From assembly GCF_019468465.1 (NCBI RefSeq), contig NZ_CP080519.1, positions 8,983,001 through 9,047,000 on the forward strand: DNA of 64,000 nt, written 5' to 3'. This stretch comes from Amycolatopsis sp. DSM 110486 (GTDB lineage: Bacteria > Actinomycetota > Actinomycetes > Mycobacteriales > Pseudonocardiaceae). The translations under genes were made by a program, and so were the position numbers. Every line of letters begins with the position of its first letter. The first letter of the stretch is position 1. Shown here piece after piece: positions 32,797 through 41,709 of the stretch. The notes beneath the pieces are model-generated. The model saw only the letters and a list, made by a program, of their open reading frames with translations. It searched no databases and was not told where the DNA came from.

Positions 32797-33516
32797 ATGG
32801 ACGATCGAGCGGCTGCGGGCGGCAACGATCCTGCGGCAGCGTCGCAACCGGCGCGGGCCGGTCGGGTGGCGGGAGAATTGGTCACCGAGATCTTCGAGTA
32901 CGACGGTGGACGGCGGGTCACCGTGTACGTGCCGCCGGATCCGCCCGAGGCGGTCGTGTTCGCCGGTGACGGTCAGCTGATCTCGCAGTGGGGCGGCCAC
33001 CTCGAAGCCGCCGACGTGCCGCCCACGATGATCGTCGGCGCCCACCGGACCGCCGGCGAGGACGAGATGGTGCGCATCCGGGAGTACTCGCCGTCGTTCG
33101 ACCAGGACCGGTTCGCGGCGCACGAGCGGTTCTTCACCGGGGACGTCCGCCGATGGGTGCGGTCGCGCTTCGGCGTCGACTTGCCCGCCGAACGCACGGC
33201 GGTGTGCGGTGTGTCGGCGAGCGGAGAGTTCTCGCTGGCGATGGGCCTTCGGCATCCGGATGTCTACGGTGCGGTCTTTTCCGCGTCGCCGGGCGCCGGC
33301 TACCGCCCGCCTGTCGCGATGCCGAGCCCGCTACCGCGCGTCTACCTGGTCGCCGGCACGCTGGAGCCGTTCTTCGCGAGGAACGCGACGCGGTGGGCGG
33401 ACGCGCTGCGCGATGCCGGCGCGGACGTCGTGCTGACGGAACGGGTCGGCGATCACGGCGGCCCGTTCTGGGCCGCGGAGTTCCCGCTGATGGTGGCCTG
33501 GGCCTTCGGAAGCTGA
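32797..33516 (+). CDS. Alpha/beta-hydrolase, enterochelin esterase-like
   Basis: 239 residues related to the esterase D/Fes-like group: PPEAVVFAGDGQLISQWGGH near the N-terminus, AVCGVSASGEFSLAMGLRHP at the nucleophile elbow, VYLVAGTLEPFF and VGDHGGPFWAAEFP with the His. The elbow reads GVSAS instead of GxSxG: the last Gly is Ser, and another Gly follows. Activity therefore needs proof. ATG 32797 is preceded by GGGG. It follows the SDR by 89 bp and precedes a methyltransferase. Confidence 0.75.
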   Translation: MDDRAAAGGNDPAAASQPARAGRVAGELVTEIFEYDGGRRVTVYVPPDPPEAVVFAGDGQLISQWGGHLEAADVPPTMIVGAHRTAGEDEMVRIREYSPSFDQDRFAAHERFFTGDVRRWVRSRFGVDLPAERTAVCGVSASGEFSLAMGLRHPDVYGAVFSASPGAGYRPPVAMPSPLPRVYLVAGTLEPFFARNATRWADALRDAGADVVLTERVGDHGGPFWAAEFPLMVAWAFGS

Positions 33517-33573
33517 CCAGCGGCACCATTATCGTTTGCGGCGCGATGTGGGCAGCGATCATCCTCGGGTGCC

Positions 33574-34353
33574 ATGACGGCAAACCTCACTGAGTTCTAC
33601 GGCCACGATACCGACGAGGACACCCGGCTGACCCGCTCGGCGCACGGGAAGCTGGAGTTCCTGCGGACGCAGGAGTTGGTGCGGCGGGCGCTGAACGGGA
33701 AGGCGTTGCGGGTGCTCGACGTCGGCGGTGGAACCGGTGTGCACGCGCGCTGGCTCGCCGCCGACGGTCACTCCGTGCACGTCGTCGACCCGGTGCCCCG
33801 GCATGTCGAGGTCGCGGCCGGGATCCCCGGCGTCACAGCGGAACTCGGCGACGCGCGGGCGCTCACGTGGCCGGACGCGAGCGCGGACGTCGTCCTGCTC
33901 TTCGGGCCGCTCTACCACCTCGTCGAGGCCGAGGACCGAACGTTGGCGCTGGCCGAAGCGCTGCGCGTACTCCGTCCTGGTGGCCTCCTGTGCGCCGCGG
34001 CGATCAGCCGCTACCTGTCCCTTCTGGAGGTGAGTACGACCGGGCGCCTCGACGCGCGGATGGACGGCGCCGTCGGCGAGGTCATCGGCACGGGAAAGTA
34101 CGACGGGCACGTCGGATTCGTCCCCGCGCACTTCCACACCGCTGCGGAGCTGGGTGGCGAGGTCCGAACCGCCGGCGTGCGGGACGTCGAGGTGTTCGGC
34201 GTGGAAGGCCCCGCCTGGGCCGCGCTCGACGTGGCGGGCGCGGCGATCCGGGACGAGCACCTGGAATCGGCGCTGCAGTGCGCCCGGCTGGTCGAGCGGG
34301 ATTCCCACATGATCAACGCCAGCGCGCACCTTCTCGCCGTCGGAAAGGCTTAG
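33574..34353 (+). CDS. SAM-dependent methyltransferase (class I)
   Basis: 259 residues with a Rossmann-type methyltransferase core. Motif I is LRVLDVGGGTGVHARWLA; the acidic motif II region is VHVVDPVPRHVE; motif III is ADVVLLFGPLYHLVEAEDR; then ALRVLRPGGLLCAAAISRYL. The GPLYHL signature is typical of a small-molecule methyltransferase group found in actinobacteria. Substrate unknown. Flanked by an esterase and an MFS transporter on the same strand. Confidence 0.85.
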   Translation: MTANLTEFYGHDTDEDTRLTRSAHGKLEFLRTQELVRRALNGKALRVLDVGGGTGVHARWLAADGHSVHVVDPVPRHVEVAAGIPGVTAELGDARALTWPDASADVVLLFGPLYHLVEAEDRTLALAEALRVLRPGGLLCAAAISRYLSLLEVSTTGRLDARMDGAVGEVIGTGKYDGHVGFVPAHFHTAAELGGEVRTAGVRDVEVFGVEGPAWAALDVAGAAIRDEHLESALQCARLVERDSHMINASAHLLAVGKA

Positions 34354-34395
34354 CCGGCAAGAAAATCACTTGACCCCGTCACCAGACTCGCCGGT

Positions 34396-35625
34396 ATGGG
34401 GTCGTGGGGGCGGTTGCAGCTGGTCGCGGTGTTCGGATCGGCGGGGGAAGGCCTGGTGCTCTCGGCGATTCCGCTGCTGGCCGTGTCGATCACGACGGAC
34501 CCGCGGGAGATTTCGCTGGTGACGGTGGCCGGGCAGGCGCCGTGGTTGCTGTTGTCGTTGTTCGCGGGCGTGGTGATCGACCGGGTGCGGCGGACGGCAG
34601 TGCTGGCGGGGGCGTACGCCGTGCTCGCCGCGGCCGCCGTGGCGCTCGCCGCGGCCGGATCGCTGCACGAACTGAGCCTGCCCGTGGTGGCGGTGGTGGC
34701 GTTCGTGGTCACCACGGCGCAGGTGTTCGGCGACGGCGCCAGCGGCGCGCTCGTGCCGGACGTCGTGGGACCCGACCGGCTGGCGGCGGCGAACGCGCGG
34801 CTGCAGGTGATCGACCGGGGGCTGGTGCAGTTCGTCGTCCCGCCGGCGACGGGGGTGCTGCTCGGGATCGGGGCGGGGATTCCGGCGTGGGGCGCCACGG
34901 CGGCGGCGGTCGTGGCGTTCGCCTTGGTACGCGGGATTCCGTCGGCGCCGCCGGTGAAGTCGCCGGCGCATCCGTTGCGCGACATCGGCGAAGGGCTGCG
35001 GTACCTGGTGGGCACGCCGCTGCTGCGGTCGATCACGATCACCGTCGCGCTGGGGTCGTTCGCGGCGAGCGCGGGCAACGCGATGCTGGTGCTCTTCGCG
35101 ACGCAGGTGCTGCACCTCGGCCCCGTCGGCTACGGCGGGCTGCTCGCGTGCCTGGCCGTCGGCTGGGTCGCGTCGTCGTTCGTGGTGGACCGGGTGGTGC
35201 GGCGGCTGGGTTACTCGTGGTCGATGCGGCTGGCGCAGAGCTGCGGCGTGGTGGCGCAGCTCGCCATCGCTTTGGTGCCGCCGTGGCCGCCGGTCGTGGG
35301 GCTGGTGCTCGTGTTCCTCACGGCGACCACGCTCGTGTGGAACGTCTGTTCCCAGTCCTCACGCCAGCGCTTCACGCCGTCGCCGCTGCTGGGCCGTGTG
35401 CTCACCAGCCACCGCGCGCTGGCGTGGGGACTGACGCCCCTGGGCGCGCTCGCGGGCGGGTTCGTCGCCGCGCACGTGAGTCTGCGCGCGGTGTGGGTGA
35501 TGAGCGCGTTGATCCAGCTGGTCGGCGCCGCGGTGGTGTGGTGGCAGTTCTCGCCCGCCGCCTTCCGCGACGCCGAGCTCGCTCAGGCGCGCTTGGGCAG
35601 CTTCCACCCGGGGCGGGGGAAGTGA
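34396..35625 (+). CDS. MFS transporter (EntS/enterobactin exporter-like)
   Basis: 409 residues, 10-12 helices, with signatures of the exporter MFS_3 group ([60 protein letters not shown]). Probably leaderless: CAGACT lies 7 nt before ATG 34396 and there is no Shine-Dalgarno. It follows the methyltransferase by 42 bp and its last 43 bp overlap the convergent msrA gene. Substrate unknown; drug, siderophore or metabolite efflux is the usual role. Confidence 0.82.
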   Translation: MGSWGRLQLVAVFGSAGEGLVLSAIPLLAVSITTDPREISLVTVAGQAPWLLLSLFAGVVIDRVRRTAVLAGAYAVLAAAAVALAAAGSLHELSLPVVAVVAFVVTTAQVFGDGASGALVPDVVGPDRLAAANARLQVIDRGLVQFVVPPATGVLLGIGAGIPAWGATAAAVVAFALVRGIPSAPPVKSPAHPLRDIGEGLRYLVGTPLLRSITITVALGSFAASAGNAMLVLFATQVLHLGPVGYGGLLACLAVGWVASSFVVDRVVRRLGYSWSMRLAQSCGVVAQLAIALVPPWPPVVGLVLVFLTATTLVWNVCSQSSRQRFTPSPLLGRVLTSHRALAWGLTPLGALAGGFVAAHVSLRAVWVMSALIQLVGAAVVWWQFSPAAFRDAELAQARLGSFHPGRGK

Positions 35626-36083
35626 CACGTGTAGCCGTTCGGATAGGTCTGGAGGTAGTTCTGGTGTTCGGGTTCGGCCTGCCAGAAGTCGCCGGCGGGG
35701 GTGACTTCGGTGACGACCTTGCCGGGCCAGAGGCCGGAGGCCTCGACGTCGGCGATGGTGTCTTCGGCGACCTTCTTCTGCTCGTCGTTGGTGAAGTAGA
35801 TCGCGGAGCGGTAGCTCAGGCCGATGTCGTTGCCCTGGCGGTTCTTCGTGGTCGGGTCGTGGACCTGGAAGAAGAACTCGAGCAGGTTGCGGAAGTCGGT
35901 CTGGGAGGGGTCGTAGAGGACCTCGATGGCCTCGGCGTGGGTGCCGTGGTTGCGGTAGGTGGCGTTGGGGGTGTCGCCGCCGCTGTAGCCGACGCGCGTG
36001 GACACGACGCCGGGCTGGTGGCGGAACAGCTCCTCCATGCCCCAGAAACATCCGCCCGCGAGGATCGCCTTTTCCGTGGTCAT
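35583..36083 (-). CDS. msrA: Peptide-methionine (S)-S-oxide reductase
   Basis: 166-residue MsrA. The catalytic Cys is in the N-terminal [12 protein letters not shown], with [20 protein letters not shown] and [12 protein letters not shown] as expected for the family. It repairs methionine S-sulfoxide in proteins after oxidative damage. It overlaps the LysR gene by 4 bp (ATGA) on the same strand, so it is translated downstream of that regulator. Its 3' end overlaps the convergent MFS gene by 43 bp. Confidence 0.95.
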   Translation of the reverse strand: MTTEKAILAGGCFWGMEELFRHQPGVVSTRVGYSGGDTPNATYRNHGTHAEAIEVLYDPSQTDFRNLLEFFFQVHDPTTKNRQGNDIGLSYRSAIYFTNDEQKKVAEDTIADVEASGLWPGKVVTEVTPAGDFWQAEPEHQNYLQTYPNGYTCHFPRPGWKLPKRA

Positions 36084-36982
36084 GGTTCGCCATCGTAGCG
36101 GCGCCGCAGCAGGTCGAGCACGAGCGCGAGCGGCGGCCACGCGTCCCGCCCGCGCCGGGTGGCCGTGAACGAGCGCAGCCGCACGTCCGGCCCGGTCAGC
36201 GGCAGCAGCGCCACCTCCGGCCGCGTCGGGCGCGCGACCGGCAGCAACCCGACGCCGGGCCCCGCGACGATCAGGTCCTCCACGAGATCGAGGCTGTCGG
36301 CCAGGTGCGTGACGCGCGGGGTGAACCCGGCCATCGACGCCAGCGTGCGCACCACGTCCTCGTCGGCGCGGTTGCGGGAGTTGCCGATCCAGTCGTGGTC
36401 GCGAAAGGCCTCGAACACGGCCAGTGTGCCCTCGCCGGCCACGCGGCCCGCTTCCGTCGCCGGCACGCCCAGCCCCCACGCGGCCGTCCACAGAGGACGG
36501 ACGTCGAGCGACCGGTCGGTGGTCGCGGGCGCGAGGTCGTAGTCGTAGATCAGCGCGAGGTCGACGTCGTCGGCCAGCAGCTGGGTCATGGCTTCGGCAG
36601 GTTCGTACTCGCTGATCACCAGCCGAACCCGTGGATGCGTCCGCGCCAGCCGGTCGGCCGCCGGCAGCAGCGCACGCCGGATCGCCGTGGCGAAGCCCGC
36701 CACCCGCACGGTGCCCGCCGGCTCCGCGTGCGGGTCGAGGTCCGCCCGCGCGGCCTCCACGGCGGCCAGGATCGTCACGGCGTGCTCGGCCAGCCGCTGC
36801 CCGGCCGGGGTCAAGCGGACGCGGCGGCCGTCCGGTTCGAGCAGCGGCGCGCCCGTCTCCAGCGCCAGTGCGGCGATCTGCTGCGACACCGTCGACGTGG
36901 TGGTGTCGAGCACATCCGCGACGGCGCGCATCGAGCCGAGCCGCGACAGCTCGAGGAGGAACTGCAGCCTGCGGGTGTCCAT
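36080..36982 (-). CDS. LysR-family transcriptional regulator
   Basis: 300 residues. Winged helix at 3-60 ([20 protein letters not shown]) and a LysR substrate-binding fold at about 90-295 ([36 protein letters not shown]). It is divergent from an EamA permease and overlaps msrA. A 19-bp near-palindrome (36991-37009) lies in the short divergent region. It likely regulates the permease, and possibly the LysR-msrA unit. Confidence 0.9.
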   Translation of the reverse strand: MDTRRLQFLLELSRLGSMRAVADVLDTTTSTVSQQIAALALETGAPLLEPDGRRVRLTPAGQRLAEHAVTILAAVEAARADLDPHAEPAGTVRVAGFATAIRRALLPAADRLARTHPRVRLVISEYEPAEAMTQLLADDVDLALIYDYDLAPATTDRSLDVRPLWTAAWGLGVPATEAGRVAGEGTLAVFEAFRDHDWIGNSRNRADEDVVRTLASMAGFTPRVTHLADSLDLVEDLIVAGPGVGLLPVARPTRPEVALLPLTGPDVRLRSFTATRRGRDAWPPLALVLDLLRRRYDGEP

Positions 36983-36990
36983 GCCGCCAT

Positions 36991-37009
36991 TGTCCAGGAT
37001 TCCCGGACA
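36991..37009. promoter_or_regulatory. Palindromic LysR operator candidate
   Basis: TGTCCAGGATTCCCGGACA is symmetric at 16 of 18 non-central positions. It begins 9 bp upstream of the LysR start codon and lies 33-57 bp before the permease start, where a regulator of both divergent genes would bind. Confidence 0.6.
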
Positions 37010-37065
37010 GTACGTTCACGATCGGCACGTGGACACGAACGGTGGCCATCGGTTCTCCTGGACGC

Positions 37066-37920
37066 GTGCTCTCCTCCTCCACCCGCACCGGGGCGGCGCT
37101 CGCCGTCGCCGCGATGCTCTGCGTGCAGCTCGGCCTGGCGCTGTCCGTCGGCCTGTTCGACCGCGTCGGGCCCGAGGGCGCCGCGTGGCTGCGGCTCGCC
37201 TGGGCCGGGGTGCTGCTGCTCGTGCTGGTCCGCCCGCGCCCGTCGTCGTTCAGCCGCTCGACGCTGCTCGCGTGCGTGGTGCTGGGCGTCGTCACTGCCG
37301 GCATGACGATGCTGTTCATGGCCGCCGTCGCGCGGCTGCCACTGGGCACCGCGAGCGCGCTGGAGTTCCTCGGCCCGCTCACGGTCGCGATCACGCGCGG
37401 GCGCGGCGGCAAACGCCTGTGGCCGGTGCTCGCCGCCGTCGGCGTGCTGTTGCTGACCGAACCGTGGGAGGGCGGGGCGGACCTGGTCGGCGTCGGTTAC
37501 GCGCTCGCCTCGGCGGTCTGCTGGGCGACTTACATCCTGCTGACGCAACGTGTCGGCGACGAGGTGTCGGGCGTGCGTGGCCTCGCGGTGTCCATGCCGG
37601 TGGCGGCGATCGTGGCGACGCTGGTGCAGGGGCCGGCGGTGTTCGGGCACCTGTCGTGGGAGCTGCTGCTCGCCGGGCTGGGGCTCGCGATCCTGCTGCC
37701 GGTGGTGCCGTTCAGCTTCGAGATGCTCGCGCTGCGGCGGCTCACAGCGTCGGCCTTCGGCACGCTCATGAGCCTCGAACCCGCCATCGCGATGACGATC
37801 GGGTTGCTCGTGCTCCACCAGGTGCCCGACCTGGCCGCGGCCGCGGGAGTGCTGTTCGTGGTGGCGGCGGGCATCGGTGCCGAACGCACGGGCGCGCGGG
37901 AACCTGTTGTGGCGCCTTAG
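37066..37920 (+). CDS. EamA/DMT-family permease
   Basis: 284 residues with ten hydrophobic helices arranged as two EamA repeats ([20 protein letters not shown] in the first; [20 protein letters not shown] beginning the second). RhtA/YdcZ-like drug/metabolite transporters export amino acids or metabolites. GTG 37066 was chosen; GTG 37042 in frame is an alternative that would be closer to the LysR operator. Its stop codon overlaps the convergent sigma-factor gene by 4 bp. It is divergent from the LysR regulator, a typical pairing. Confidence 0.85.
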   Translation: MLSSSTRTGAALAVAAMLCVQLGLALSVGLFDRVGPEGAAWLRLAWAGVLLLVLVRPRPSSFSRSTLLACVVLGVVTAGMTMLFMAAVARLPLGTASALEFLGPLTVAITRGRGGKRLWPVLAAVGVLLLTEPWEGGADLVGVGYALASAVCWATYILLTQRVGDEVSGVRGLAVSMPVAAIVATLVQGPAVFGHLSWELLLAGLGLAILLPVVPFSFEMLALRRLTASAFGTLMSLEPAIAMTIGLLVLHQVPDLAAAAGVLFVVAAGIGAERTGAREPVVAP

Positions 37921-39107
37921 GTTTCGGCCAGGCGAGCCCGGCGCGTTCGCAGGAAGGCGCGTTCGGTGTCGTTGCCGGCCAGGCTGATCGCCTCGTCGTA
38001 GGCGGCGACGGCTTCCGCGGTCCGGCCCAGCCGGGTGAGCAGGTCGGCGCGGGTGGCCGGCAGCAGGTGGTAGCCCGGCAGGTCCAGCTCGTCCACAGTG
38101 GCCAGCGCCGCCGCCGGACCGTGCACCTCGGCAACGGCGACCGCCCGGTTGAGCGCGACGACCGGGGTCGGGGAGTGCTGCAGGAGCTGGTCGTAGAGCG
38201 CCAGGACCTGCGTCCAGTCGGTGGTCGGCCCGTCCGTGTGCACGGCGTTGATCGCCGCCTGCAGCTGGTACGGACCCGGCTGCCCGCGGCGCAGACAATG
38301 GCGGACCAGGTCGTGCCCCTCGGCGATCAGCTCGCGGTTCCACAGTGACCGGTCCTGCTCCGCTAGCACCACCAGCTCACCCGAGGGACCCACGCGCGCC
38401 GGCCGGCGGGCTTCGGTGAGCAGGAGCAGCGCCAGCAGCCCGAGCACCTCCGGCTCGTCCGGCATCAGCTCGGCGAGCGCCCGCGCCAGGCGGACGGCGT
38501 CGGCGCACAGGTCCGTCCGCAGCAGCTCGCCGGACGTCGACGTGTAGCCCTCGTTGAACACCAGGTAGAGCACGGTGAGCACGGGCGGCAGCCGGTCGGG
38601 CAGGTCGGCCGCGCCGGGCACCCGGTAGGGGATGCCGGCGTCGCGGATCTTCTTCTTCGCGCGCACGATCCGCTGGGCGAGGGTCGCCTCCGGCACGAGG
38701 TAGGCGCGCGCGATCTCCGGCACCTCCAGCCCGCCGAGCAGCCGCAGCGTGAGCGCGGTCTGCGCGAGCGGCGACAGCGCCGGGTGGCAGCAGGTGAAGA
38801 TCAGGCGGAGCTGGTCGTCGCGCACGGGTCCCACCTCCTCGGGCTCGTCGCGTTCGTTCAGCAGCAGGGCCTGCGCGTGGCGCGCCTCGCGCGTGGACTC
38901 GCGGCGCAGGCGGTCGATGGCGCGGTTGCGGGCGGTGGTCACGATCCACCCGCCGGGGTTGGGCGGCAGCGCATCGGCCCACTTGGTGACGGCCACCGCG
39001 AACGCGTCCTGCACGGCCTCCTCGGCGAGCCCGATGTCGCCGAGGAGGCGCGTCAGCGTGGCCACGCAGGGGCCGTACTCGGCCCGGTAGACGCTGTCGA
39101 GGTCCAC
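37917..39107 (-). CDS. ECF sigma factor of the ECF42 (SigJ/DUF6596) type
   Basis: 396 residues. Sigma region 2 is at about 5-75 ([35 protein letters not shown]), region 4 at about 105-165 ([34 protein letters not shown]), then a ~220-residue C-terminal extension with TPR-like helices ([33 protein letters not shown]). This layout defines the ECF42 group, which lacks an anti-sigma partner and is encoded with DGPF/YCII proteins. Such a gene lies 7 bp upstream. The extension is thought to control activity in that group. Confidence 0.92.
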   Translation of the reverse strand: MDLDSVYRAEYGPCVATLTRLLGDIGLAEEAVQDAFAVAVTKWADALPPNPGGWIVTTARNRAIDRLRRESTREARHAQALLLNERDEPEEVGPVRDDQLRLIFTCCHPALSPLAQTALTLRLLGGLEVPEIARAYLVPEATLAQRIVRAKKKIRDAGIPYRVPGAADLPDRLPPVLTVLYLVFNEGYTSTSGELLRTDLCADAVRLARALAELMPDEPEVLGLLALLLLTEARRPARVGPSGELVVLAEQDRSLWNRELIAEGHDLVRHCLRRGQPGPYQLQAAINAVHTDGPTTDWTQVLALYDQLLQHSPTPVVALNRAVAVAEVHGPAAALATVDELDLPGYHLLPATRADLLTRLGRTAEAVAAYDEAISLAGNDTERAFLRTRRARLAET

Positions 39108-39114
39108 CGGCGCC

Positions 39115-39468
39115 TCAGCGCTGCGAGATGTCGTCGAACGGGCGCACCTCGATCAGCTGCCCGCAGGCCAGCGCGCACTTCTCGGCCCACGCGAGCGCCT
39201 GGTCGAGGTCGTCGCACCGGATCACCCAGAACCCGCCGAGCTGTTCCTTCGTCTCGGCGAACGGGCCGTCGGTGATCGTGACCGTGCCATCTCCGGGTCG
39301 CACGACCGTGGACGCGTGCGAGGGCCGCAGACCACCGACGAACACCCACACCCCGGCGGACTTCATGTCCTCGGTGACCCGGCCGGTCCGGGCCAGCATC
39401 GGCTCGAAGTCCTCTTCGGGCTCCGGCTTGCTCTCGTCGAGCTGGACGGCGAGCAGGTACTGCTTCAT
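39115..39468 (-). CDS. DGPF/YCII-related protein, partner of ECF42
   Basis: 117 residues of the YCII-like dimeric alpha/beta-barrel fold. It carries the name-giving DGPF motif in ITDGPFAETKEQLGGFWVI and ends with FDDISQR. Proteins of this type are the usual operon partners, and often targets, of ECF42 sigma factors. The gene precedes the sigma factor by 7 bp on the same strand. Biochemical function unknown. Confidence 0.9.
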   Translation of the reverse strand: MKQYLLAVQLDESKPEPEEDFEPMLARTGRVTEDMKSAGVWVFVGGLRPSHASTVVRPGDGTVTITDGPFAETKEQLGGFWVIRCDDLDQALAWAEKCALACGQLIEVRPFDDISQR

Positions 39469-39589
39469 GGCGGGCTCCTTCGCTCGGGCGACCGGTCCGT
39501 TCGCCGGTCCCTCACCCTGCCCACGAACCGGCTCGACGCCATTCGACACCACGAAGGGGAAAACTTCTCGCTTTCCCGTGTTCTCGGCA

Positions 39590-40132
39590 CTACGCGTCGG
39601 CGAGGAGCTTCTCGCGCTTGCTCGCGTAGTGGATCGCCCACGCGGCGGCCCCGAACGCGAGGCCGGTGAGCGGGTTGCCCATGGCGATCTTGGCGAAGGC
39701 GAGCCAGCCCGTGCGGTCCTGGTCGTAGAGGTACTGCTGCACCAGGAACCGCGACGCGAACACCAGCGTGGCCGTGGCCGTGGCCAGGTCGTAGCCCAGC
39801 CGCGAGCGCCGGTCGGCCCGTCAGGTCATCTTCTCGCTGTTGACCAGGCTCCACACCACGCCGACCAGCGGCCGGCGCACGACGATCGACACCGCCAGCG
39901 CCACGAAACACGCGAGGCTGAACCAGATGTCGGACAGGAAGTAGCCCAGCCCCGCGAAGGAGTTCACCACCACGAAAACCAGCGACGGCAGCGACGACAC
40001 GAGCAGGCCCGCGAGCCCGCCCGTCCGCTCCCACGCCGTGCGCGGCCGTGACTCGGAGGCGGACCCGGCGGGCTTCGGTCTTCGTCCCAGGTCGCTCCAC
40101 ACCTCCGATTGAAACGGGCGGGAACTAGGCAA
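39590..40132 (-). pseudogene. DUF3159 membrane protein gene with in-frame stop and internal deletion
   Basis: The intact part runs from about 40132 to a TGA at 39821-39823 (AGLLVSSLPSLVFVVVNSFA ... VVRRPLVGVVWSLVNSEKMT). In the same frame immediately after the TGA the family's C-terminus continues: RADRRSRLGYDLATATATLV, then FASRFLVQQYLYDQDRTGWL, down to a TAG at 39590-39592. DUF3159 proteins usually have Trp at the stop position, so TGG has probably become TGA. The middle is also short: the region between FAGL and GYFLSDIWFSL lacks roughly 50-60 residues of a normal DUF3159. Two lesions argue for a decaying gene. Confidence 0.75.
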
Positions 40133-40304
40133 ACTCCTAGCTTGGGCCCACGGTCGGGTGGTCCGGGCGGTGACCCTGCGTGGGTCCGCCGCGTGGTGAG
40201 TCGTCCCACAGCCGCCGGGCCCGGCTTCGTCGCCGCGCAGGAAGGGGTCGGTTACCTGGGAGTGCGTACTTCTGGATCACCCCCGCGGTCCTTAGGCTGG
40301 GGAC

Positions 40305-40931
40305 ATGCACGTGGAAATCTGGAGCGATGTCATCTGCCCGTGGTGCTACCTCGGGAAGGCGCGGTTCGAGGCGGCGCTGGAGGGGTTCGAGCACCGGGAC
40401 GAGGTGGAGGTGACGTTCCGGTCGTTCGAGCTGGACCCGTCGCGCGACACGGTGGAGCCGTTGCAGGAAATGCTGACCGCGAGGTACGGGCCGCAGGCGG
40501 TGGAGATGGAGGAGCACCTCGCCGGGCTCGTCGCGGAGGTCGGGCTCGGGTACCGGTCCGACCGGGAGATCGGCAACACCTTCGACGCCCACCGGCTGAT
40601 GCACCTCGCGCGCGAGCGCGGGCTGGAGCGCCGGATGGTGGACGCGTTGTTCACGGCCAACTTCGCCGAGGCGCGTCCGCTGTTCACCGGGGACACGCTG
40701 CTCGACGTGGCGGTGGAGGCCGGTCTGGACCGCGAGGACGCGAGCCGGGTGCTGGCCGATCCGGCGGCCTACGCGGACGCCGTGCGGGCGGAGGAGCGGG
40801 AAGCGGCGCAGCTCGGCGCGACCGGGGTGCCGTTCTTCGTGCTGGACCGGCGCATCGGCGTCGCGGGTGGTCAGGCCACCGAGGTGTTCGCGCAGGCGCT
40901 CGAGCGCGCGTGGAGCGAGCGCGCCGCCTGA
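40305..40931 (+). CDS. DsbA-family oxidoreductase (FrnE-like)
   Basis: 208-residue thioredoxin-fold protein with a CPWC active site in SDVICPWCYLGKARFEAALE, a helical insertion, and a cis-Pro loop (GATGVPFFVLDRRIGVAGGQ). FrnE-like cytoplasmic DsbA proteins act as disulfide or dithiol isomerases or as 2-hydroxychromene-carboxylate-isomerase-like enzymes. No signal peptide. TAGGCT lies 6 nt before ATG 40305, so the transcript may be leaderless, although GGGGA could serve as a ribosome site. Confidence 0.88.
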   Translation: MHVEIWSDVICPWCYLGKARFEAALEGFEHRDEVEVTFRSFELDPSRDTVEPLQEMLTARYGPQAVEMEEHLAGLVAEVGLGYRSDREIGNTFDAHRLMHLARERGLERRMVDALFTANFAEARPLFTGDTLLDVAVEAGLDREDASRVLADPAAYADAVRAEEREAAQLGATGVPFFVLDRRIGVAGGQATEVFAQALERAWSERAA

Positions 40932-40956
40932 CCGCGGTCCACTGTGGACGGCGTGC

Positions 40957-41454
40957 TCAATCGGACCAGCCGCTGAGCCGGTTGAGCAGCCGTTCCAGCA
41001 CTTCCGGGTCGGCGGCGACCGGCGCGCCCGACACGGGCTCGTCCACGAGGGTGCGGCGTTCCTGCCGACGCGGCAGGCGGACCTGGCCCGCCGTCATGCC
41101 GCTGGGCAGCGGCATCTCGCACCACGTGAGGCGGCCGTTGCGCAGGGGCTCCACGCCGATCCGGTCGCCGGGCGCGGTTCGCGGCGGGTTCGGGCCGACG
41201 AGGTCGTCCTCGATCTCGACCACGAGCACCTCGCCGCGCAGCTGCAGGCGCACGGTGATGAACGCGGGGGCGGCGGTGTTGCTCTGGTCCACGATGTCGC
41301 CGACGAGCCGCGACGTGGTGGCGGTGACCTGTTCCAGCATCGGCAGGAGCGACCAGTCCGACAAGATCAGGCGGACGAACAGCTCGGTGCACGGAACCGC
41401 ACTGGGCTGAGCCACCAGTCGGAGATCGTCCACCTGGGTGGTGCGCGTGCTCAA
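40957..41454 (-). CDS. Divergent RsbW/HATPase_c_2-like regulatory protein
   Basis: 165 residues. The central part (VPCTELFVRLILSDWSLLPM; TSRLVGDIVDQSN; FITVRLQLRGEVLVVEIEDD) aligns with anti-sigma-type GHKL ATPases common in actinobacteria (Ser/Thr kinases of the RsbW class). The N-box that should read like SELVTNAxxH is replaced by GDIVDQSNTAA, and no clear G1/G2 boxes follow. ATP binding is therefore doubtful. It may be a degenerate regulator that only binds a partner. Ends with a 40-residue unique tail. Confidence 0.6.
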   Translation of the reverse strand: MSTRTTQVDDLRLVAQPSAVPCTELFVRLILSDWSLLPMLEQVTATTSRLVGDIVDQSNTAAPAFITVRLQLRGEVLVVEIEDDLVGPNPPRTAPGDRIGVEPLRNGRLTWCEMPLPSGMTAGQVRLPRRQERRTLVDEPVSGAPVAADPEVLERLLNRLSGWSD

Positions 41455-41517
41455 GCCTCACCTTCCTCATCGGCTCACTGCCGCCCTCCGCGGGCGGGAC
41501 CGGTTGGGGCATCATGC

Positions 41518-41554
41518 CATCGACCTCCCGCGGGTTCGCGGCGGGAGGTCGATG
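41518..41554. terminator. Perfect 14-bp hairpin
   Basis: CATCGACCTCCCGC (41518-41531) and GCGGGAGGTCGATG (41541-41554) are exact inverted repeats with a 9-nt loop. They lie 156 bp past the M20 gene's stop (41710, minus strand) and 64 bp upstream of the ATPase-like gene. A strong terminator for the former is likely; the rest of the 255-bp gap shows no gene. Confidence 0.7.
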
Positions 41555-41709
41555 TGCGTGTCCGCTCGCCTCACGCGTCCGGATTCGCTGGGTGAACGTC
41601 CCAGGTCACAGCTTCGAGTGGCCCACCGCGAAGGTCGAGTGGACGACGTCCATGAACGGGATGCCGGAAATGCCCGGAGCGGACTTGCCGGGTTCACGAA
41701 TGTGAACGA

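Noticed and set aside
39821..39823. TGA in the DUF3159 gene as a selenocysteine codon
   Set aside because: The family has Trp at this place, no Cys homologues come to mind, no SECIS-like hairpin follows, and the gene also has an internal deletion.
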